DNA from: Candidatus Kaiserbacteria bacterium
GTDB taxonomy: Bacteria > Patescibacteriota > Minisyncoccia > Phycocordibacterales > UBA12088
Assembly (NCBI GenBank): GCA_003561715.1
Contig: PWVU01000019.1
Location: forward strand, 1-6,926
Direction of reading: 5' to 3'
DNA: 6,926 bases
The notes below the pieces were generated by a model. That model saw nothing but the letters and a program-made list of their open reading frames with translations, was not told the DNA's origin and did no database searches. Both the position numbers and the translations under genes were made by a program. This document shows, one piece after another, positions 1 to 3,575 of this stretch. How positions within the stretch are numbered: position 1 is the first letter of the stretch; every line of letters starts with the position of its first letter.

Positions 1-1
1 C

Positions 2-346
2 GCAGACCCCGCCATACTTGAGCTCCTCTTGAAGCTTAGAAACAACTATACGCTTGCCGCTTTGACAAATCTGACAGAACAGCGTTATGAAGCGGATGTT
101 TTCATGGGTCTGTATGCGTATTTTGACTTCAGCATCCTTTCTTTCAAAGAAGGGATCAAAAAGCCGGATCATCGGTTTTTTCTCAGAGCACTTGAAGAAG
201 CAGCATGTCTTCCGAGCGAGGCGGTATTCATTGATGATCAAATAAAAAACACCGATGCCGCACAAGAACTCGGTATTCACGCAATCCAATATAAGAACTA
301 TGAACATCTTATGGAGCGCCTGAAGCTTCTTGGGGTGGAGGTGTGA
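2..346 (+). CDS. HAD-superfamily hydrolase (HAD-IA, YihX/haloacid dehalogenase-like), C-terminal part
   Basis: The frame is open from the first complete codon at position 2, so the gene starts upstream of the window; the TTG at 29 is only an internal codon. The visible 114 residues carry three of the four HAD motifs. Motif II is the Thr in ALTNLT (visible residue 22), motif III is the Lys of GIKKPDHRFF (about 53-54), and motif IV is the acidic pair in AVFIDD (78-79). The following stretch, NTDAAQELGIHAIQY, is the usual HAD-IA ending. Motif I, with the nucleophilic Asp, and the cap domain must lie upstream. HAD-IA proteins are cytoplasmic, Mg-dependent phosphatases or dehalogenases that work through an aspartyl-phosphate or ester intermediate; the substrate cannot be read from this part. 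The gene ends in TGA, 118 bp before the next gene. Family assignment is firm; substrate is unknown. Confidence 0.88.
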   Translation, partial: ADPAILELLLKLRNNYTLAALTNLTEQRYEADVFMGLYAYFDFSILSFKEGIKKPDHRFFLRALEEAACLPSEAVFIDDQIKNTDAAQELGIHAIQYKNYEHLMERLKLLGVEV

Positions 347-448
347 GCGGTTCAGGTCTTGTTTTTGGTGTGTACGGAGATCGCGGGTACTCAGTAATGA
401 GGCCGTAATAACCGGTGGATTTTCCGGAACGTCTGCCGAGCTATAGTT

Positions 449-457
449 TGGTATACT
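449..457 (+). promoter_or_regulatory. Extended -10 promoter of the delta' gene, predicted leaderless
   Basis: TGG followed by TATACT (452-457) matches the TGnTATAAT extended -10 consensus with one mismatch in the hexamer. There is no convincing -35 box about 17 bp upstream, which is acceptable for an extended -10 promoter. Only seven bases separate the hexamer from the ATG at 465, so transcription should start at or one base before the start codon. No Shine-Dalgarno sequence is present. The rest of the gap at 347-464 holds no gene and no hairpin followed by a T-run. Confidence 0.65.
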
Positions 458-464
458 ACTGCAC

Positions 465-1145
465 ATGAAGCATCATGCGTATGTGTTGGTGTGTCGGGCG
501 GAAGAGTCTGCGGCGCTTGAGCAGGCATTGTTTGCAAGCCTTGAGGGGGAGGAGTCAATCGTCAGAGAAGTAACGCGTCACTCTTTTGCATCGCTTGGGG
601 TGGATGATGCACGGGCGATCAAAGAAGCGGCGTATCGCACAGCGAGCATGCCCGGTGCGCAATCGTGGCACATCGTGAGTTGTACAAGTGCGACCGTTGA
701 GGCGCAGAACGCGCTTTTGAAAGTGCTGGAGGAGCCACCCAAAGATACGTTCTTTGTATTATGTGTACCACACGCGGAGGTGTTGTTGCCGACGGTGCGC
801 TCGCGACTCATGACGGTTTCAGGTAGGTTGGATACAGAGAAAGATGCTGGCGTGAAAGGGGAAGAGAATGCCCGTGTGTTCATCGAGATGTCGCTTCCCG
901 AGCGTGTGCGCCATGTCGCGATACTACTCAAAGAGGTCGAAAGTAAAGGCGATGGTGCGCTCCATGCATTTCTTGATGATCTTGAGCGCTACTATGCGAA
1001 GGCGTTGCGCGCGACACGGGCATCGGACATATCCTCAAGCGTCTTGCCGATAGTCTTTGCAACACGCGAATACCTCTACGGTCGCTCGCCCTCACGCAAG
1101 CTCTTGTTCGAAAATATCGCACTCCAGCTCCCGCACAAAAGATGA
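465..1145 (+). CDS. holB: DNA polymerase III delta' subunit-like clamp-loader protein, short form
   Basis: The 226-residue protein resembles the delta' subunit of the sliding-clamp loader, a cytoplasmic AAA+ protein that helps load the beta clamp at replication forks. The clearest signature is NALLKVLEEP (residues 82-91), followed by the LLPTVRSRL segment (107-115) that corresponds to the SRC sensor-1 region; here the Cys is Leu. The beginning, HAYVLVCRAEESAAL, lines up with the usual HAYLxxGPxGxGK opening, but the glycines and lysine of the P-loop are gone and no CxxC zinc module is seen. A non-ATP-binding delta' is normal, but the length is well under the roughly 330 residues of E. coli delta', so the domains after residue 120 are shortened. 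The ending, RKLLFENIALQL, matches the family C-terminus. The ATG at 465 is chosen because it follows the promoter directly. A RuvB or DnaX identity is excluded by the missing Walker A. Confidence 0.82.
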   Translation: MKHHAYVLVCRAEESAALEQALFASLEGEESIVREVTRHSFASLGVDDARAIKEAAYRTASMPGAQSWHIVSCTSATVEAQNALLKVLEEPPKDTFFVLCVPHAEVLLPTVRSRLMTVSGRLDTEKDAGVKGEENARVFIEMSLPERVRHVAILLKEVESKGDGALHAFLDDLERYYAKALRATRASDISSSVLPIVFATREYLYGRSPSRKLLFENIALQLPHKR

Positions 1146-1167
1146 AAATGTACGCAATATGCGTTAG

Positions 1168-1173
1168 TATATG
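1168..1173 (+). promoter_or_regulatory. Possible -10 element upstream of frr
   Basis: TATATG at 1168-1173, in the context TTAGTATATG, resembles a -10 hexamer and lies in the 99-bp gap between the delta' gene and frr. It would start a transcript near 1179-1180, giving frr a leader of about 65 nt. A small inverted repeat, ACGCA-ATA-TGCGT (1152-1164), sits just upstream and overlaps the spacer. It could be an operator or a weak end-of-gene hairpin, but it has no T-run. A second weaker candidate is TACTCT at 1204-1209 with a TG before it. Neither has a clear -35 box. Confidence 0.3.
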
Positions 1174-1207
1174 TTGGCATGGATGCACGTAGTGTAGCTA
1201 TGTTACT

Positions 1208-1241
1208 CTAACTGCTAATTCCTAACTTCCTAACTACCTAG
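1208..1241 (+). repeat. CTAACT-type short tandem repeat in the frr leader
   Basis: The hexamer CTAACT or CTAATT occurs at 1208, 1215, 1222 and 1230, with a degenerate CCTAG at 1237, at spacings of 7, 7 and 8 bp. From 1215 to 1240 the + strand contains no G at all. The array ends four bases before the frr start codon and occupies the place where a ribosome-binding site would lie. It is too short and too regular to be coding. Confidence 0.6.
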
Positions 1242-1244
1242 ATC

Positions 1245-1793
1245 ATGTATTCCTTCACCCAACTTTCACAAAAGATCGACGACACCGCCCTGTGGCTCCA
1301 AGGAGAGCTTGCCGGTATTCGCACCGGGCAAGCGTCACCCGCCTTGCTGGATGGAGTGCGGGTCGAGGTGTACGGCGCAACGATGCCGCTCAATCAGGTT
1401 GCCTCGGTTACAATCGAGGACGCAAAGACCTTGCGTGTGTCGGCGTGGGATGCCGGTAATGTAAAAGCGATTGAAAAAGCCGTGACGGATGCCGACCTTG
1501 GCGTATCGTGCGCAACTGACGAGAAGGGGGTGCGTGTGCATTTTCCACCCTTGACCAGCGAGCGACGCACTCAGCTTATGAAAGCGGTGTCTAGCAAACT
1601 CGAAGAAGCTCGTATCACCCTGCGCCATGAACGCGATCGGGTATGGAACGATATTCAAAAGCAGGAGAAGGACGGTGCGCTTTCTGAGGATGAGAAGTTT
1701 CGCGCCAAAGAAGAAATGGAGAAGCGCGTAAAAGAGGGGAATGAAAAACTGCAAGTACTTGCCGACGCAAAAGGGAAGGAGCTACAGGGGTAA
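1245..1793 (+). CDS. frr: Ribosome recycling factor
   Basis: This 182-residue protein is close to the usual length of about 185. RRF works in the cytoplasm with EF-G to split the post-termination 70S ribosome and free mRNA and tRNA. The family landmarks are in order: IRTGQASPALLDGV (25-38), VEVYGATMPLNQVAS (40-54) with the VYG and P of domain II, the SAWDAG segment (66-71), the DLGV segment (84-87), the PPLTSERR block (101-108), and the long helix LRHERDRVWNDIQKQEKDG (126-144) of domain I, followed by a Lys/Glu-rich C-terminal helix. The start YSFTQLSQKI is typical of Parcubacteria RRFs. No Shine-Dalgarno sequence precedes the ATG; instead there is the CTAACT leader. In most bacteria frr follows pyrH and precedes uppS, cdsA and dxr; here it stands between a delta' gene and rseP. 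Confidence 0.97.
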   Translation: MYSFTQLSQKIDDTALWLQGELAGIRTGQASPALLDGVRVEVYGATMPLNQVASVTIEDAKTLRVSAWDAGNVKAIEKAVTDADLGVSCATDEKGVRVHFPPLTSERRTQLMKAVSSKLEEARITLRHERDRVWNDIQKQEKDGALSEDEKFRAKEEMEKRVKEGNEKLQVLADAKGKELQG

Positions 1794-1837
1794 GTATACA
1801 CAGTATCAGGTATGATGTATCAAGTATTATGTATACT
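1793..1837 (+). repeat. 14-bp tandem repeat enclosed by an 8-bp inverted repeat
   Basis: Two adjacent 14-mers, GTATCAGGTATGAT (1803-1816) and GTATCAAGTATTAT (1817-1830), differ at two positions and are followed by a third partial copy, GTATAC (1831-1836). The block is bounded by AGTATACA (1793-1800) and its exact reverse complement TGTATACT (1830-1837), leaving a 29-nt loop. The left arm starts inside the frr stop codon. The stem is AT-rich and has no following T-run, so it is a poor terminator. The right arm contains TATACT (1832-1837), which could serve as a -10 box for rseP. Confidence 0.6.
1832..1837 (+). promoter_or_regulatory. Possible -10 element for rseP
   Basis: TATACT is the same hexamer as the one before the delta' gene, but here TG abuts it without the extra base of a true extended -10, and no good -35 box is seen upstream. 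If used, transcription would begin near 1844 and give rseP a leader of about 110 nt. The hexamer is part of the inverted repeat at 1793-1837, so it may be there by chance. Confidence 0.3.
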
Positions 1838-1920
1838 GCAACTCAGATTTCTTTATCCTAATCTTTAACCCTGCGTCCAAAACCCGCTTTCACAATTCCG
1901 AGATTTGAGCAAACCCAAAG

Positions 1921-1956
1921 CAACTATCCACTACTCACTACCAACTACCCACCACC
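1921..1956 (+). promoter_or_regulatory. G-free leader directly upstream of rseP
   Basis: The 36 bases before the rseP start contain 18 C, 12 A, 6 T and no G. They are made of loose CACTAC, CTACC and ACTACCC units. No purine-rich ribosome-binding site is possible within it. Such an mRNA stretch cannot form G-C or G-U pairs with itself, so it would tend to stay single-stranded. It resembles the frr leader in composition and position, which suggests a shared kind of leader, although no function is shown. Confidence 0.5.
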
Positions 1957-3066
1957 ATGTCGATCCTCATATTCTTTATTGTTCTCTTTGTGCTCATTTT
2001 AGTGCATGAGTTGGGACATTTTCTTGCGGCTAAAAAGTTCGGCATCAAGGTCGATGAATTCGGTATCGGTTTCCCACCGAAACTGTTTGGCTATAGACCA
2101 AAGGGGAGCGAAACCGAGTACACCTTCAATTGGCTCCCGATTGGTGGTTTTGTAAAGATTTTTGGGGAAGATCCTAATCAAGAGAATACCGAAGGACCCG
2201 AGCGTGAACGTAGTTTTGTACACAAACCCAAATGGCAACAGGCGGTGGTGCTTGTAGCGGGTGTGACCTTCAATGTCTTGATGGCGTGGGTATTACTGGT
2301 CAGTCTCTTTTTGGTCGGCATGCCCACCGCAGTTTCGCCTGATGAGCTTGATACCGTGCGTGATCCAAAGCTGTTGGTTATGAATGTCTTGCCGGATTCG
2401 CCTGCAGAGCGTGCGGGTATGGGCGCGAGCAATGAGATCGTTGCGGTCATAGGGAGCGACGGCATCGAACCGGATACGCTTACGCCCGAGGCGATCGCGA
2501 ACTTCGTCTCGCCGCGTGCCGATGAACCGATCACGTTTATGTTGCGCGATAGTGGGGAGATGCGAAATGTGATCGTTACCCCGAGCGCGGGTTTGATCGA
2601 AGATGAACCGGAGCGCGCCGCAATCGGGATCAATATGTCTTTGGCGGGCATCATGCGTTTGCCGGTGCATGAAGCAGTCTGGAAGGGAACTACCATGACG
2701 GCGGATCTTTTAAGCGCGGTTGCGGTTGGTCTGTACGGCTTCTTTACGGATGCGTTCACGGGGCAAGCGGACTTTACGCAGGTTGCCGGTCCGGTCGGTA
2801 TTGTCGGGATGGTGGGGGAGGCGTCGAGTTTAGGGCTTGCTTACTTGCTTACCTTTACGGCATTTATTTCACTTAATCTCGCGGTCATCAATATGCTACC
2901 GTTTCCGGCGCTCGACGGGGGAAGACTGGTCTTTGTGGCGATCGAAGCGATAACCGGACGTATGATCAAGCCCGCAATTGCAAACGGACTTAACTTCATC
3001 GGTTTTGCACTCCTGATCATTCTTATGATCGCGGTGACGTATAACGATATTCTTCGACTCCTGTAG
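1957..3066 (+). CDS. rseP: RseP-type site-2 zinc metalloprotease (M50B family)
   Basis: The 369-residue membrane protease cleaves transmembrane segments inside the lipid bilayer; relatives release sigma or transcription factors, or clear leftover signal peptides. The first helix carries the zinc-binding HELGH motif (17-21: His17, Glu18, His21). The third zinc ligand is Asp320 in NMLPFPALDGG (312-322), the usual NxxPxxxLDGG motif. Between them lie a membrane-associated beta-hairpin region (PIGGFVKIFGE, 61-71), the helix KWQQAVVLVAGVTFNVLMAW (92-111), and one PDZ domain (about 138-212, with VLPDSPAERAGM). Membrane helices fall near 2-25, 97-121, 294-316 and 344-368. E. coli RseP is about 450 residues with two PDZ domains; single-PDZ forms are common elsewhere. 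No substrate such as an anti-sigma factor is visible nearby. The ATG at 1957 gives the standard N-terminus; no Shine-Dalgarno sequence is present. Confidence 0.96.
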   Translation: MSILIFFIVLFVLILVHELGHFLAAKKFGIKVDEFGIGFPPKLFGYRPKGSETEYTFNWLPIGGFVKIFGEDPNQENTEGPERERSFVHKPKWQQAVVLVAGVTFNVLMAWVLLVSLFLVGMPTAVSPDELDTVRDPKLLVMNVLPDSPAERAGMGASNEIVAVIGSDGIEPDTLTPEAIANFVSPRADEPITFMLRDSGEMRNVIVTPSAGLIEDEPERAAIGINMSLAGIMRLPVHEAVWKGTTMTADLLSAVAVGLYGFFTDAFTGQADFTQVAGPVGIVGMVGEASSLGLAYLLTFTAFISLNLAVINMLPFPALDGGRLVFVAIEAITGRMIKPAIANGLNFIGFALLIILMIAVTYNDILRLL

Positions 3067-3076
3067 TAACAGTAAC

Positions 3077-3499
3077 ATGAAGCACGTATCTCAGCGAGAT
3101 CTGTACATCGTACGCGGACTTCCCGGTGCCGGAAAAACAGCTCTTGTTGAAAGTCTGTGTTCTCCCCTTGATAAGATGTATTCGCCCGATGATTATATGG
3201 TGGATGAGCGAGGTGTGTATGCCTACGATAACAGTCGTGTGCAGGAAACGATCGACGCGTGTCAGAAGGGTGTTGAAAAAGCTATGCAACGCGGAGTATC
3301 GCGCATCTTTGTGCATGCTCTGTTCACCAAACATGCGCATATGCAACCGTATTTCAAGCTTGCTTCGCGGTATGGTTATCGCGTGTTTTCGTGCGTTGTC
3401 GAACGACATCATAACGGCAGGAGTGAACATTTCTCGTCCGAAGCGTCTGAAGATGAGTCACGTGAGCTACGAAGAAAGCGATTTGATATACGGTTGTAG
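3077..3499 (+). CDS. Small P-loop ATPase/kinase-like protein (AAA_33, N4BP2L1-like)
   Basis: The 140-residue protein opens with a strand and a Walker A motif, LYIVRGLPGAGKT (9-21, Lys20), as in zeta-toxin, polynucleotide-kinase and N4BP2L1-type P-loop proteins. The next landmarks fit the N4BP2L1-like family: YSPDDYMVDERGVYAYD (35-51, the usual S-DDYF...G.Y.FD block), a helix with ETIDACQKGVEKAMQRGVSRI (57-77), and QPYFKLASRYGYRVF (90-104). The family's DNTN motif, expected after the second strand, is replaced by HALF around 80-83. The ending RRKRFDIRL looks like a natural C-terminus. The gene starts 10 bp after the rseP stop, so it is probably cotranscribed with it, and it has no Shine-Dalgarno sequence. 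The substrate, RNA or DNA ends or a small molecule, cannot be predicted; this is not evidence for a toxin, since no antitoxin gene is adjacent. Confidence 0.8.
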   Translation: MKHVSQRDLYIVRGLPGAGKTALVESLCSPLDKMYSPDDYMVDERGVYAYDNSRVQETIDACQKGVEKAMQRGVSRIFVHALFTKHAHMQPYFKLASRYGYRVFSCVVERHHNGRSEHFSSEASEDESRELRRKRFDIRL

Positions 3500-3563
3500 G
3501 TTTTGACCGATGTATCGGCACCGCCTGTGTATTTCTTTTATATACATCCGGCAAGGCTCTCGC

Positions 3564-3569
3564 TACAAT
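3564..3569 (+). promoter_or_regulatory. -10 promoter element of the envelope protein gene, predicted leaderless
   Basis: TACAAT lies exactly six bases before the ATG at 3576, so the expected transcription start is the A of the start codon. No strong -35 box is found about 17 bp upstream; the AT-rich stretch TTTTATATACAT (3537-3548) is in that place. A 5-bp hairpin, CCGAT-GT-ATCGG (3507-3518), lies between the previous stop codon and this promoter; it could be an operator or a remnant of a terminator, but no T-run follows directly. Confidence 0.55.
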
Positions 3570-3575
3570 GACGGT

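Noticed and set aside
2..1145. Recoding of TGA as glycine, as in some CPR lineages.
   Set aside because: The HAD and delta' genes end naturally at TGA with family-typical C-termini and no gene needs an in-frame TGA.
1152..1164. ACGCA-ATA-TGCGT as a terminator of the delta' gene.
   Set aside because: The stem is short and there is no T-run; it may instead overlap a promoter spacer.
1208..1241. CRISPR-like array.
   Set aside because: The units are 6 bp with 1 to 2 bp between them; there are no 25-40 bp repeats, no spacers and no cas genes.
2178..2759. A 193-codon open frame on the minus strand opposite rseP.
   Set aside because: It lies entirely within the well-supported protease gene, its translation has low-complexity Ser/Thr/Ala composition, and it has no recognisable motif or start signal.
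3077..3499. Zeta-toxin or other toxin-antitoxin identity for the small P-loop protein.
   Set aside because: The Walker A and DDY pattern fits an N4BP2L1-like ATPase, and no antitoxin-sized partner is adjacent.
3507..3518. Hairpin CCGAT-GT-ATCGG as an intrinsic terminator after the small ATPase gene.
   Set aside because: The stem is only 5 bp, the loop 2 nt, and no T-run follows at once; it was kept only as a remark.
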